DNA from: QHXQ01 sp036389375
GTDB lineage: Bacteria > Acidobacteriota > Blastocatellia > Pyrinomonadales > Pyrinomonadaceae
Assembly: GCA_036389375.1 (NCBI GenBank)
Contig: DASVQA010000023.1
Span: forward strand, 18,232-82,231
Reading direction: 5' to 3'
DNA length: 64,000 bases
Shown: piece by piece, positions 51,186-60,692 of the stretch
Layout of the letters: each line of letters begins with the position of its first letter
Position numbering within the stretch: position 1 is the stretch's first letter
Notes under the pieces: model-generated
What the model saw: the letters and a program-made list of their open reading frames with translations, nothing else
Databases searched by the model: none
What the model was told of the DNA's origin: nothing
Position numbers and translations under genes: made by a program

Positions 51186-51474
51186 GGCGACCTCGCAAAG
51201 GACGGCGGCGGGACGCGGGCGGCAAGTCTGGCCGGCGCGTCCACGACGGTTCGGGAGTAATGGAGACTATAACACGCGCGTGCCGTATGTGCAACAAAGA
51301 GCAGCCCGTGAAACAAAGCTGATGCGGTTGATTCTTTGCACTGCGCGTGTGCGTTGGCCGTATAATCCGCCCGCATTTTCGTCCTCGCAAACACTGTGCA
51401 GACATTTCGTTAGTTGACGCCTTTTGCGACGCGCCACTCACCCCGCGTCCTCATCGGAAAGGAGTTGCCCCGCA

Positions 51475-51969
51475 ATGTACCGCCCGAACTTCTGCGCCGA
51501 ATGCGGCGCACGCATCGAACGCACACGCTGGCGTTGGTGGACGAGCCGCCGCTTCTGTCCAGCTTGCGCGCGCCAGTTTCGCCGCGCACGCATCACACAA
51601 CCGCTGTTCGCCTCGCTCCTGCTGCTTGCGCTCGGCTTCGGCACAGGACGCGCGCTCCGGCCCGCGCCGCCGCCGCTCGTCGTCGCAAGCGGCGCGCAGC
51701 CCGCGTCCGTGCAACTCGCAAACGCGGTCGCCACGCAGGCCGCGCACGCTTACGGCGCGGACGGGACAGCCGCTGAGCGCCCGACCGACCCGGATGAGAT
51801 CGTCTCCGTCTGCGGCGCGCGGACGAAGAAGGGGACGCCGTGCCAGCGGCGTGTGCGCGGCACGGGGCGCTGCTGGCAACACCTCGGCAAGCCCGCCATG
51901 CTCCCGCCGGAGAAGTTGGTCGTGCAGGGGCATCTGCCGGCCGCCGCGAGCAAAGACGATAAGCCTTGA
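51475..51969 (+). CDS. Zinc-ribbon membrane protein with a C-terminal second Cys/His cluster
   Basis: 164 aa from ATG 51475 (AAAGGAG 9 bases upstream; the frame continues to 51424). Residues 4-35: zinc ribbon, CAECGARIERTR then CPAC in a Phe-rich setting. A single membrane helix (ITQPLFASLLLLALGFGTGRAL) follows, then a disordered stretch, and a C-terminal CGARTKKGTPCQRRVRGTGRCWQHLG motif split over 26 residues with 3 Cys and one His, like DUF5763-type small zinc modules. Divergent from the Cys-rich gene with about 290 bases between. Role unknown. Confidence 0.7.
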   Translation: MYRPNFCAECGARIERTRWRWWTSRRFCPACARQFRRARITQPLFASLLLLALGFGTGRALRPAPPPLVVASGAQPASVQLANAVATQAAHAYGADGTAAERPTDPDEIVSVCGARTKKGTPCQRRVRGTGRCWQHLGKPAMLPPEKLVVQGHLPAAASKDDKP

Positions 51970-51992
51970 CGAACGAGATGTGAACGCAAAGC

Positions 51993-52027
51993 AGGCGGGC
52001 CGTGCGTTATGCGCGCGCGGCCCGCCT
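51993..52027. terminator. Bidirectional terminator between convergent genes
   Basis: AGGCGGGCCG (51993-52002) and CGGCCCGCCT (52018-52027), a 10-base stem with a GC-rich loop, followed by TGTTGTGGGTT. It sits between the zinc-ribbon gene and the tricorn protease gene. Confidence 0.6.
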
Positions 52028-52065
52028 TGTTGTGGGTTGGTCAAGTGTTCTGTCTAAACAGTGCC

Positions 52066-55000
52066 TTACTTGATCGTCTTGACCGGCGCGGGCGGACGCG
52101 GCGGGAGTTTCGCCGGGTGGTCTTTGAGTTTGGCCATGACCTCGGCGACGGCGCGTTCGAGTTGCGGGTCGTGCCCGTCGAGGACGGACTTTGGATCATT
52201 ATCAACCACGATGTCTGGATCGACGCCGTGCCCTTCGATGATCCATTCGCCCTTCGCATTGGCGAAGCCGGTTTCCGGCACGCTGATCGAGCCGCCGTCA
52301 ATGAGTGGCCCCTTGTTACTGATGCCGACCACGCCGCCCCACGAACGTTTGCCGATGAGCGGCCCGAGACCCGCCTCGCGGAACATGGCGGGGAAGATGT
52401 CGCCGTCCGAGCCGGCGAACTCGTTTAAGATCGCGGCCATCGGGCCGTGGAACGTGCCGTCGGGATACGTCAGCGCGTCTTCGTTCGTGCGCGTGTATTG
52501 CAGCGCGAGCACCTTGCGGCGCAGGCGCTCGATCAGCATGCGCGAGACGTTGCCGCCGCCGTTGGCGCGCACGTCAACGACGAGTCCTTCCTTGTTCATC
52601 TGCCCGTAATACCATTTGATGAACTCGCGTATGCCGTTTGCGCCCATGTCGGGCAGATGCAGATAGCCGACGCGCCCGCCGGTCATCTCCGTGACGCGCC
52701 GCCGGTTGCCCTCGATCCAGTCGAGATAGATCAGGTTGCTCTCGTCCGCGATGGGCCGGTAAGAGACGGTGCGCGCGCCGTCGAACGTCGGCCGCGAGTT
52801 GACGGTGAGCGCGACGGGATTATCCGCCTTGTTGCGCAAGAGCCGGTAAGGGTCTTCGTTCGGCTTCAACTCTTCGCCGTCAATCGCCAGCACGTAATCG
52901 CCCACGTTGACGTTGACGCCGATCTCGTGGAGCGGCGAACGATAGATGTCCTCTTCGTTCTCGCCCGCGAAGATTTTGGTAATGCGGAAGCGGCCCGCGC
53001 CCTTGTCGAGCGTAAAGCGCGCGCCGGCCAGCCCGTAGCGCGGGCGCGGCGGAATCTGGAAATCGCCGCCCTCGACGTAAGCGTGCCCGATGGTTAGCTC
53101 CGACACCATCTCGCTGATGACGTAGTTCAGATCAGACCGATGCGCGACGTACTTCAGCAGCGGCCGGTACTGCTCGCGCAGCGCCGCCCAATCGTAGCCG
53201 TGCATGTTCGGCACGTAGAACCAGTCGCGGTAGCGCCGCCAGACCTCGTTGAAGATGTTCTCCCACTCTTCGGCCGGGACGCGGTCAACGTACAGGTTCG
53301 CGGTCGTCACAGGCTTGCGCGACTTGTCGCCGCCGGGCATGGCGTCGTAGAGCGAGAAGCCGGGGCCTTGCGCGACCAGCACCTTCGCGCCGTCGTCCGA
53401 CATGACGTAGCCGCGTATGTCTTCGGCGAGCGTCGTGTCCTTACGATCCTTGAGCGAGTAGATGTGGAGCGTCGTGGGGCGGTCGCCCTGCCGGCCGTAG
53501 AAGAAGGCGGAGCCGGTGGCGTAGAGGAGGAAGCCGGGCTTGGCCGAGAGACCGCCGATGTTGTCGGCCGAGATGGGCACGCGCGCGACGCGCTCCGAGA
53601 GACCGTTGAAGTCAATGGTCATCGTCGCGGGCTGTTGCTTCGCTTCGGGACTGGCCTGCGGCGTGGGGCCGGGCTGCTCGGCAGGCTTCGGCGCGGGGCC
53701 GCCCGACTCTTTCTTGAGTTCTTTGTTGATGTCGTCGGCCGGTTTCTTGGGCGGCTGCGCCTCACCGCTGTCTTTGGGCGGCGTGGGCTGCGCGTCGGCG
53801 TCCTGTTTACTGATCGTCACCTCGTCGGATTCGGGCGGGAAGGGGTGCTTCACGTCCTTGCGGAGCGCCATCGCGTAGATGTAGGTCTCGCGGTTGGTCG
53901 CGTAGTTGAACTCGAAGGTGGAAATCTGCGGCGCGAACTCGCGGTCGCTCAGGTAGTAGAGATAGTCGCCCTTCGGATCCCACGCGGGACTGTAGGTGTT
54001 GAACTGCTCGTCGGTGACGTGGTGCAACTGATTGTCCTGCGCGCTCCAAATGTAGAGCGACTGGAAGCCGTTGCCGCTCGGCATGCTGAAGGCGAGGAAG
54101 TTGCCGCGCGGCGACCAAGCGTAGTCGCGTACCTGTCCGCGATTCGTCTTGGCCACTTCACTGAGCCGCTTGTCCGCGATCGTCAACACGTAAACGCGGC
54201 CGTCCTTGTCGCTAAACGCGATGCGCTTGCCGTCGGGCGACCATTCGAGTTGATAACGCATGGCCTGCCCGCCGGTCGTCAACTGCTCGGCCGGCTTCGA
54301 GCCGTCCTGCGGGACGACGTAGACTTCCTCTTCGCCGCTCTTGTCCGAGATGAACGCGATCCGCGAGCCGTCGGGCGACCACGCGGGCCACTTGTCGTGC
54401 GCGCCGGAAGAGTGCGTCAGGTTGCGCGTCGGCCCTTTTTCGACAGGCGCGCTGAAGATGTCGCCGCGCGCGGCAAAGAGCGCGCGTTCGCCTTTGGGGC
54501 TGAGATTGACGGACTCGATGAAGCTGGCGACGGGGATGCGCGAGGGGCGACGTGCGAGCGCGTCGTCGGGCACGTAGATGGAGAGCGGCGTCGTCTTGCG
54601 CGATTTCACGTCGAAGATTTGCAGTTCGCCATTCAATTCGTAAGCGATGCGCCCGTCGCGGTCGGAACTCGGCCAGCGTATGTCGTAAGTCTTATTGAAC
54701 GTGACCTGCGTGGTTTTGCCTGAGGGCACGTCGTAGGCGTAGAGGTTGAAATGGCCGTCGCGGTCGCTGTCGTAATAGATGGTGTTGCCGAGCCACATCG
54801 GGTCGCGGCTGGCGCGTTCGCCTTCGCTGATCTTCTTCGTGTCATAGGTCTTGAGGTCGAACAGGTAAAGCTCGTTGGCTTGCCCGCCGCCGTAACGCTT
54901 CTCAGGGCGAAAATCACGGAAGCGCGGCGAGTAAACCAACTGCGTGCCGTCGGGCGAATAATCGCCCGCGCCGGATTCAGGCATCGGCAACTGTTCGGCG

Positions 55001-55482
55001 GGGCCGCCCGCGACCGGCACGGTGTAGAGGTGCGTCATCGGGTTCGTCCACGAGTCGCGGTGCGAACGAAAGAGGATGGACTTGCCGTCGTTCGTCCAGC
55101 CGTACACCTGATTGTCGTAGCCCCAGCGCGGCGCAAACGGCCCCTTCGCCGGGTAAAAGGTGAGTTGCTTCGGCTCGCCGCCCGTCACCGGGATGACGTA
55201 GACCTGCTCGTCGCCGTCGTACTGACCCGTGAAAGCGATCCACTGGCCGTCGGGCGAGAACTTGGCGAACAACTCAAGACCGGGATGCGCGGTCAAACGC
55301 GTGGCTGTGCCGCCGCTGGTCGCGGCGATCCAGAGGTCGCCGCCGTAGGTGAAGACGACGCGGTCGCCGTGAATGTCGGGGAAGCGTAACAGTTTGGTCT
55401 GGGCGGAAGCCGCTGCCGGGACGAGCCAGAGCAAGGTCAGGGCAGCGACGATAAACAGTCGTCGGATTAGCTGCTGAGTCAA
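52066..55482 (-). CDS. Tricorn-type S41 protease with WD40-like propellers and PDZ domain
   Basis: 1138 aa. The start is TTG 55482: AGGAGG lies 6 bases upstream, while the frame runs on to 55683 without one. Signal peptide follows immediately (LFIVAALTLLWLV, cleaved near ASAQ). Two beta-propellers of SPDG-type blades (about 30-620), a Lys/Pro/Glu-rich low-complexity linker (about residues 565-625), a PDZ segment (VNVNVGDYVLAIDGEEL) and the S41 catalytic core with the Ser in FAGSDGDIFPAMF, then LIGKRSWGGVVGI, typical of tricorn. Processive peptidase of the envelope; oligomer of unknown size. Divergent partner at 55850. Confidence 0.94.
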   Translation of the reverse strand: MTQQLIRRLFIVAALTLLWLVPAAASAQTKLLRFPDIHGDRVVFTYGGDLWIAATSGGTATRLTAHPGLELFAKFSPDGQWIAFTGQYDGDEQVYVIPVTGGEPKQLTFYPAKGPFAPRWGYDNQVYGWTNDGKSILFRSHRDSWTNPMTHLYTVPVAGGPAEQLPMPESGAGDYSPDGTQLVYSPRFRDFRPEKRYGGGQANELYLFDLKTYDTKKISEGERASRDPMWLGNTIYYDSDRDGHFNLYAYDVPSGKTTQVTFNKTYDIRWPSSDRDGRIAYELNGELQIFDVKSRKTTPLSIYVPDDALARRPSRIPVASFIESVNLSPKGERALFAARGDIFSAPVEKGPTRNLTHSSGAHDKWPAWSPDGSRIAFISDKSGEEEVYVVPQDGSKPAEQLTTGGQAMRYQLEWSPDGKRIAFSDKDGRVYVLTIADKRLSEVAKTNRGQVRDYAWSPRGNFLAFSMPSGNGFQSLYIWSAQDNQLHHVTDEQFNTYSPAWDPKGDYLYYLSDREFAPQISTFEFNYATNRETYIYAMALRKDVKHPFPPESDEVTISKQDADAQPTPPKDSGEAQPPKKPADDINKELKKESGGPAPKPAEQPGPTPQASPEAKQQPATMTIDFNGLSERVARVPISADNIGGLSAKPGFLLYATGSAFFYGRQGDRPTTLHIYSLKDRKDTTLAEDIRGYVMSDDGAKVLVAQGPGFSLYDAMPGGDKSRKPVTTANLYVDRVPAEEWENIFNEVWRRYRDWFYVPNMHGYDWAALREQYRPLLKYVAHRSDLNYVISEMVSELTIGHAYVEGGDFQIPPRPRYGLAGARFTLDKGAGRFRITKIFAGENEEDIYRSPLHEIGVNVNVGDYVLAIDGEELKPNEDPYRLLRNKADNPVALTVNSRPTFDGARTVSYRPIADESNLIYLDWIEGNRRRVTEMTGGRVGYLHLPDMGANGIREFIKWYYGQMNKEGLVVDVRANGGGNVSRMLIERLRRKVLALQYTRTNEDALTYPDGTFHGPMAAILNEFAGSDGDIFPAMFREAGLGPLIGKRSWGGVVGISNKGPLIDGGSISVPETGFANAKGEWIIEGHGVDPDIVVDNDPKSVLDGHDPQLERAVAEVMAKLKDHPAKLPPRPPAPVKTIK

Positions 55483-55849
55483 GCGAAACCTCCTGATGGC
55501 CGGTGCGTGGCCACAAAAATGAGTAGGGCAAATTTCAGGTTGCGGGAGGCATCGGATGCGGGGCTCTCGCGCGATGCTGGTCTTTGGTACGTCTGTGCGA
55601 CCGTGAAGGTTGCAGCCGGCAGCATAGCAGCGCGCCGCGCGACTTACCAAACAACGCCAACGCACGCCCTCTGGCGCGCACACCGAAACTCAACTACAAT
55701 GCGTGGCTGCAACCCTTTTAACGGCTGTGCCGACCGCAGGCACGCACACTTCCAAACAAGTATGAACCGGCCCGGCGAGCCGCCCCCATGTGCGCGCAAG
55801 GTGTTCGCGCAAGGGCGCTTCTTGCACAGGCCCAACTGTCGAGGATGTT
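55483..55849. other. Divergent promoter region of the two tricorn genes
   Basis: 367 bases between two divergent protease starts. The middle is GC-poor around 55660-55760 and may hold the promoters. I see no RNA gene, repeat or clear operator. Confidence 0.5.
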
Positions 55850-58800
55850 ATGAAGCACACCCAAGTCCTGCTCGCACTCTCTTTGCTGCTCACCATTTCA
55901 GCTTTCACCTTTGGCCGCGAGGCGCGGCTCGTGCGCTATCCGCACTACTCGAACGGGCGCGTCACGTTCAGCTACCTCGGCGACATCTGGGTCGCGGACG
56001 AGGACGGACGCAACGTGCAGCGGCTGACCGTCAACCGCGCCCGCGACGTTTATCCGCGCTTCTCGCCAGACGGCCAGTGGATCGCTTTCTCAAGCGACCG
56101 CAACGGCAATCTGGATGTCTTCATCATTCCCGCAAACGGCGGGACGGTGAAGCAGTTGACCGCGCACTCCGGCGACGACACGGTTTTGAACTGGACGCCG
56201 GACGGCCGCGCGATCCTCTTCTCGGCGCTGCGCGGCGAGGACTTCATGCCGACGCTCTACACCGTCAGCGTCGCGGGCGGCATGCCCGTGCGCGCGGGCG
56301 TGGACATAGGCGTGCAAGGCTCTTACTCGCCCGACGGCCGCCGCCTCGCCTATAACCAGCGCGCGCAAGCCTACTGGCGCAAGTATTATCGCGGCGCGAA
56401 CCAGTCGGACGTGATCGTGGCGGACGTGGCCGCGCAGAAGTTTACGAACGTGACGGAGTTCCCCGGGCTGGATTCTTGGCCGATGTGGGCGCACGACGGC
56501 TTCATCTATTTCGTCAGCGACCGTGAAGGCAACGGGCTGACGAACATCTGGCGCGTCGGTGAAGATGGCGGCAAGGCCGAGCGCGTCACCGCCTTCAAAG
56601 CGGGCGACGTGCGCTGGCCCGCCATTAGCGCCGACGGCAAAACTATCGTCTTCGAGCATGATTTTCAGATCGCGAAACTCGATCTTGCGTCCAAGCGCGT
56701 CACGCCTTTGAAGTTCGACATCGGCGCGGAGACGGAAGAGAGTCTGACGGAGGTGCGCGATTTCAACTCGCAGATGGACGACTTCGAGCTTGCGCCCAAC
56801 TCGCGCCGCATCGCGCTCTCGGTACACGGAGAGATTTTCACCGTGCCGGTCGAAGAGGGCGACCTGAGGCAGATCACCGACAACCCGGCGCGCGACCGTA
56901 ACGTTTCATACTCGCCCGACGGCAAGTGGCTCGCCTTCGTCTCCGACCGCAGCGGGCGCGAGGAGTTGTACGTGACGGCGGTCGATGGCGCGGGCGAAGC
57001 GCAGAAGCTGACGGACATCGACGCGCTCAAAGGCGGTTACAACTGGTCGCCCGACTCGACGCAGATCGCGTTCTCGGCTTCAGACGACAAATTGCGCACG
57101 GTCACGGTGGCGAGCAAGGAAGTGAAGGAGTTGAGCGCGTCCCGCTATGGCAACATCGGCGGGCCTGTCTGGTCGCCCGACGGCAAGTGGCTCGCGTTTG
57201 CGAAACCCGACGCGACGCGCACGACCGACATCTATCTCATTCCGGCGACGGGCGGCGAAGCACACAGAGCAACCTTCGAGTCCTTCAGCGAGCAAGTCCC
57301 GCTCTTCTCGCCCGACGGCCGCAAACTCTACTTCGTGCGCAACGACAGCACCTCAAACAGTCAGGGCGACCGCCCATCCATCCAACTCTATTCGGTCGCG
57401 CTCGAACATCTGGATCGTGACCCGGACGATCCGGAGGAGCGCGCGGAAGCCGAAGCCGCGCAAGCCGAAACTGTGCCGGCGGGCGGCGGCGAGCCGGGCG
57501 CGATGATGGCGGCGCGGCGACAGGGCGGTGGTGGGCAACGCCCGGCCCCGAAGCCGGTCAACATTGATTGGGCCGGTCTCAAGCGGCGCACGAAACAAGT
57601 CACGCGCATGCCTTTCCCCATCGGCAGCTACACCATCGCGCCGGACAGCCGCACCATCGTCTTCGTGACAAGCGAGCCGGCGGGCACGGCGCAAGTCCCT
57701 GTCATCTATTCGATTCAGGAAGACGGGCGACGTTTGACGCGCATCACCGCGGGGCAAGCGCCGGGCGCGGGCGAGGGGCAGGACGCGCCGCCGCCCGGCG
57801 GTGGCTTCAGTGGTGGCGGCGTCGGCGGTGTGAACATCTCACGCGACGGGCGCACGCTCTACTTCCGCGAAGGCACAGCGATCTATTCGATCCCGATGCC
57901 GGGCGGCGCAGGCGGCGGTAGCAGTAGCGGCGCGGCCGCAGGCGGTGCGGCAGGCGCGGGCGCGGCGCGGCGGCGGATCAACTTCGTGGCGAAGGTCAAA
58001 GTTGATCGCCCCGCCGAGTGGGCGCAGATGTTCGACGACGCGTGGCGCACGATGAAGTATCGCTTCTACGATCCGCAGATGCACGGCTACGATTGGGACG
58101 CGATGCGCGCCAAGTATCGCCCGCTCGTCGAATACGTGGGCGACCGGCAGGAACTCTTAAACATCGTCAACGAGATGATCGGCGAACTGAACGCTTCGCA
58201 CACGGGCGCGGCCCCGCCGCCCGCCGGACGCGAAGCCGGCGCAGTCTCAACCGGTCATCTCGGCCTCGACCTCGAACCCGACACGACGGCCGGGCGCTAT
58301 CGCGTCGCCTACATCTACGAGGACGGCCCTGCCGACAAGGATTGGGTCAAGGTCAAGGTCGGCGATTATCTGATTGCGATTGACGGTAAGCCCGTCAAAG
58401 CGGGCGATGAATACTGGGCGCTCCTGAACTATCGTCTCAACCGCAAGGTCGCCGTCACCTTCAACGACAAGCCCACGGAAGCGGGCGCTTGGCGCACGCG
58501 GATCGAACCGACCTCGATGCAAGCGTTCGCCACGCTGCGCTACGAGCGTTGGGTGAAGGAGCGGCGCGCGCTCGTTGATAAACTCTCCGGCGGGCGCGTC
58601 GGCTACGTCCACATACGCTCGATGGATCAGCCGTCGCTGCGCCGCTTCGAGAAGGAGTTGCGCGAGTATCGCAACAAGGACGCGATGGTCATAGACCAAC
58701 GCTGGAACGGTGGCGGCAACATCGAACAGGAGTTGCTCGGCATCCTCGTCCAGCGCCAGTATCAGGTCTGGCAGCCGCGCGGCACGGAAGCCACGACGCG

Positions 58801-59182
58801 CCCGCTGACAGGCTTCTTCGGCCCCAAAATCGTCCTGCAAAACTGGCGCTCGGCTTCAAACGCCGAGATGTTCCCGGCCGGCTTCCGCGCGCTCGGTCTG
58901 GGCAAACTCGTGGGCACGCCGACGGCGGGCGCGGTCATCGGCACGGGCAGTTATTCGCTCATTGACGGCTCGACTGTCCGCACGCCGGGCACAGGCGTCT
59001 TTCTCGCCGATAAGCAGCGCACCAACATGGAGAACTACGGCGTGCAGCCTGACATTCTGGTGGACAACACGCCCGCAGATTACCTCGCGGGGCGCGACCG
59101 CCAGCTAGAGACGGCCGTGCAGGAACTGTTGAAAGAACTGCAAGGCACAAGCCCGAAGGTGGCGACGCGCGACGGGCAGTAA
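55850..59182 (+). CDS. Tricorn-type S41 protease, second copy
   Basis: 1110 aa from ATG 55850, GAGG 5 bases upstream. Signal peptide LLALSLLLTISAFTFG. Two propellers with blades such as VYPRFSPDGQWIAFSSDR and SPDGKWLAFVSDRSG (about 30-660) interrupted by a Gly/Ala/Pro-rich spacer near residues 535-570 and another at 640-705. A tricorn core helix (AEWAQMFDDAWRTMKYRFYDPQMHGYDW) then PDZ-like (VKVGDYLIAIDGKPV) and S41 domain with Ser in SASNAEMFPAGF, and GTPTAGAVIGTGSY. Paralogue of the divergent neighbour, but with differing spacers; probably complementary cleavage specificity (inference). Confidence 0.94.
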   Translation: MKHTQVLLALSLLLTISAFTFGREARLVRYPHYSNGRVTFSYLGDIWVADEDGRNVQRLTVNRARDVYPRFSPDGQWIAFSSDRNGNLDVFIIPANGGTVKQLTAHSGDDTVLNWTPDGRAILFSALRGEDFMPTLYTVSVAGGMPVRAGVDIGVQGSYSPDGRRLAYNQRAQAYWRKYYRGANQSDVIVADVAAQKFTNVTEFPGLDSWPMWAHDGFIYFVSDREGNGLTNIWRVGEDGGKAERVTAFKAGDVRWPAISADGKTIVFEHDFQIAKLDLASKRVTPLKFDIGAETEESLTEVRDFNSQMDDFELAPNSRRIALSVHGEIFTVPVEEGDLRQITDNPARDRNVSYSPDGKWLAFVSDRSGREELYVTAVDGAGEAQKLTDIDALKGGYNWSPDSTQIAFSASDDKLRTVTVASKEVKELSASRYGNIGGPVWSPDGKWLAFAKPDATRTTDIYLIPATGGEAHRATFESFSEQVPLFSPDGRKLYFVRNDSTSNSQGDRPSIQLYSVALEHLDRDPDDPEERAEAEAAQAETVPAGGGEPGAMMAARRQGGGGQRPAPKPVNIDWAGLKRRTKQVTRMPFPIGSYTIAPDSRTIVFVTSEPAGTAQVPVIYSIQEDGRRLTRITAGQAPGAGEGQDAPPPGGGFSGGGVGGVNISRDGRTLYFREGTAIYSIPMPGGAGGGSSSGAAAGGAAGAGAARRRINFVAKVKVDRPAEWAQMFDDAWRTMKYRFYDPQMHGYDWDAMRAKYRPLVEYVGDRQELLNIVNEMIGELNASHTGAAPPPAGREAGAVSTGHLGLDLEPDTTAGRYRVAYIYEDGPADKDWVKVKVGDYLIAIDGKPVKAGDEYWALLNYRLNRKVAVTFNDKPTEAGAWRTRIEPTSMQAFATLRYERWVKERRALVDKLSGGRVGYVHIRSMDQPSLRRFEKELREYRNKDAMVIDQRWNGGGNIEQELLGILVQRQYQVWQPRGTEATTRPLTGFFGPKIVLQNWRSASNAEMFPAGFRALGLGKLVGTPTAGAVIGTGSYSLIDGSTVRTPGTGVFLADKQRTNMENYGVQPDILVDNTPADYLAGRDRQLETAVQELLKELQGTSPKVATRDGQ

Positions 59183-59246
59183 ACGTCACGTAAAGCGCAG
59201 CCCGCGCGGGCCGTGTGATGCGCGGGCTGTTGCCGACAAAAGCGAC

Positions 59247-59279
59247 GGGCGCGGCAACTATTGATCAGTTGCCGCGCCC
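59247..59279. terminator. Hairpin between convergent tricorn and amidohydrolase genes
   Basis: Perfect 13-base stem GGGCGCGGCAACT / AGTTGCCGCGCCC with a 7-base loop; on the minus strand it is followed by GTCGCTTTTGTC. A weaker 9-base stem AGCCCGCGC / GCGCGGGCT lies at 59199-59228. Confidence 0.65.
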
Positions 59280-59300
59280 ATGCTGTTGTTACGGGCGAAA

Positions 59301-60692
59301 CTATCTGCGGTTTTTGAACTGTTCGTACAACTCCGTATGTCGGCTGACGAGCGGGACGCGGCGACCGTTGATGAAGAGATCGCGGATATTGGTGCGCGGC
59401 TCAAGCAGGTCGCCGTCCGTTAAGACGAGGTTGGCGATCTTGCCGACTTCGATTGAGCCGAGCCGGTCGCCCATGCCGATGATCTGCGCCGGGTAGAGCG
59501 TGACCGCTTTTAACGCTTCCGCGCGCGGCAGCCCGAAGGCCGAGGCCATGCCGGCGTGATAAGGCAGGTTGCGCACGTCCGCCGCCGTGTCGCCGCTTGA
59601 GATACAGAAGCGCACGCCGGCCGCTTGCAGCTTGGCGGCGTTCTCATACTGCACGTCGTAGAAGTCGTCTTCGCGCGAGGGCAGGTCGAGCGTGCCGGTT
59701 AAGATGACGGGCACGTTATGCTCTTTCAGAAACGCGGCCGCCTTCCACGCATCGTTTGCGCCGATGATGATGGGCTTTAGTTTCATCTCTTCGGCGAAGC
59801 GCACCGCGCCGCGTATCTCCGCGTCGCGGTCGGCGCGGAAGATGACGGGGCGCTCGCCGCGCACGTAAGGCACGAGCGAGGCGAGGACGACATCTACATC
59901 CGGGCGTGGCAAATTTCTGTCCTGCGCCGCCGCGTCCTGTGCGCGCCCGTAGGCTTCGGCGTCGCGCAGGAGTTTGCGTAGCTGCTCAACCTGCCGGTCG
60001 CGCGCCGTGATGGCTTCCGAGATGTTCCCCTGTGGCTGACCGAAGAAGCCGAACGGGCCGCCGCCACCGCCGCGCGCCGCTTGCGGGAAGTTGACGACGA
60101 GACCGGCCGTGCGCTGAAGCGCCATGTCCTGCGGCGTCGAGCCGAGCAGGTTGATGAAGGCAGCTTGGCCGGAAATGAGTCCGCCCTGCGGCAGCGAGAG
60201 TACGCTCGTCACACCGTTCAAACGCGTGACCGCGATGTGCGCGCTGTGCGGGTTGATGGAGACCCACGCCATCGAGTTCGGATTGAGCTCGCCAACCTCT
60301 TCCGTATCCACCCAGCCGGTCGCGCCGTTCTCCGTGATCTCGATCAGCCCGATGGCCGTGCCCAGATCAATCATGCCGGGATAGACGGTCAAGCCGCGCC
60401 CTTCGACGACCTGCGCGCCAGCGGGCACGGCCGCCGTTGCGCCGACCGCTTGAATGCGCCCGTCGCGGATGACGATTGTGCCGTTGTCTATGTCCGCGCC
60501 GGAGACGGTGACGATGTGCGCGTTGCGGATGGCGTAAGTGCCCGGCCGCCCGTCCATGAAATCCGGCCCCATGTTGCTCGAAGCCTGTTGCGCGCAGGTG
60601 GACGGGGCGACGAGCGCGAGCAAGAAGGCCGCGACGACGAACGCACACGCGCCTGTTCTGCGATTAGCTGTGCGAAGTTCTGCGGTGCTCAT
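59301..60692 (-). CDS. Secreted amidohydrolase-like protein lacking the HxH metal motif
   Basis: 463 aa; signal peptide in CAFVVAAFLLALVAPSTCAQQ. Overall amidohydrolase-superfamily fold: N-terminal beta sandwich (YAIRNAHIVTVSGADIDNGTIVIRDGRI), and the family C-terminus (HAGMASAFGLPRAEALKAVTLYPAQIIGMGDRLGSIEVGKIANLVLTDG is split over three strands). Where active members have PGLIDxHxH it reads VYPGMIDLGTAIGLIEI, so the first metal pair is absent; KPIIIGANDAWKAAA also replaces a usual ligand strand. Overlaps the upstream amidohydrolase by 4 bases (ATGA at 60689-60692). Likely non-hydrolytic or structurally divergent subunit. Confidence 0.85.
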   Translation of the reverse strand: MSTAELRTANRRTGACAFVVAAFLLALVAPSTCAQQASSNMGPDFMDGRPGTYAIRNAHIVTVSGADIDNGTIVIRDGRIQAVGATAAVPAGAQVVEGRGLTVYPGMIDLGTAIGLIEITENGATGWVDTEEVGELNPNSMAWVSINPHSAHIAVTRLNGVTSVLSLPQGGLISGQAAFINLLGSTPQDMALQRTAGLVVNFPQAARGGGGGPFGFFGQPQGNISEAITARDRQVEQLRKLLRDAEAYGRAQDAAAQDRNLPRPDVDVVLASLVPYVRGERPVIFRADRDAEIRGAVRFAEEMKLKPIIIGANDAWKAAAFLKEHNVPVILTGTLDLPSREDDFYDVQYENAAKLQAAGVRFCISSGDTAADVRNLPYHAGMASAFGLPRAEALKAVTLYPAQIIGMGDRLGSIEVGKIANLVLTDGDLLEPRTNIRDLFINGRRVPLVSRHTELYEQFKNRR

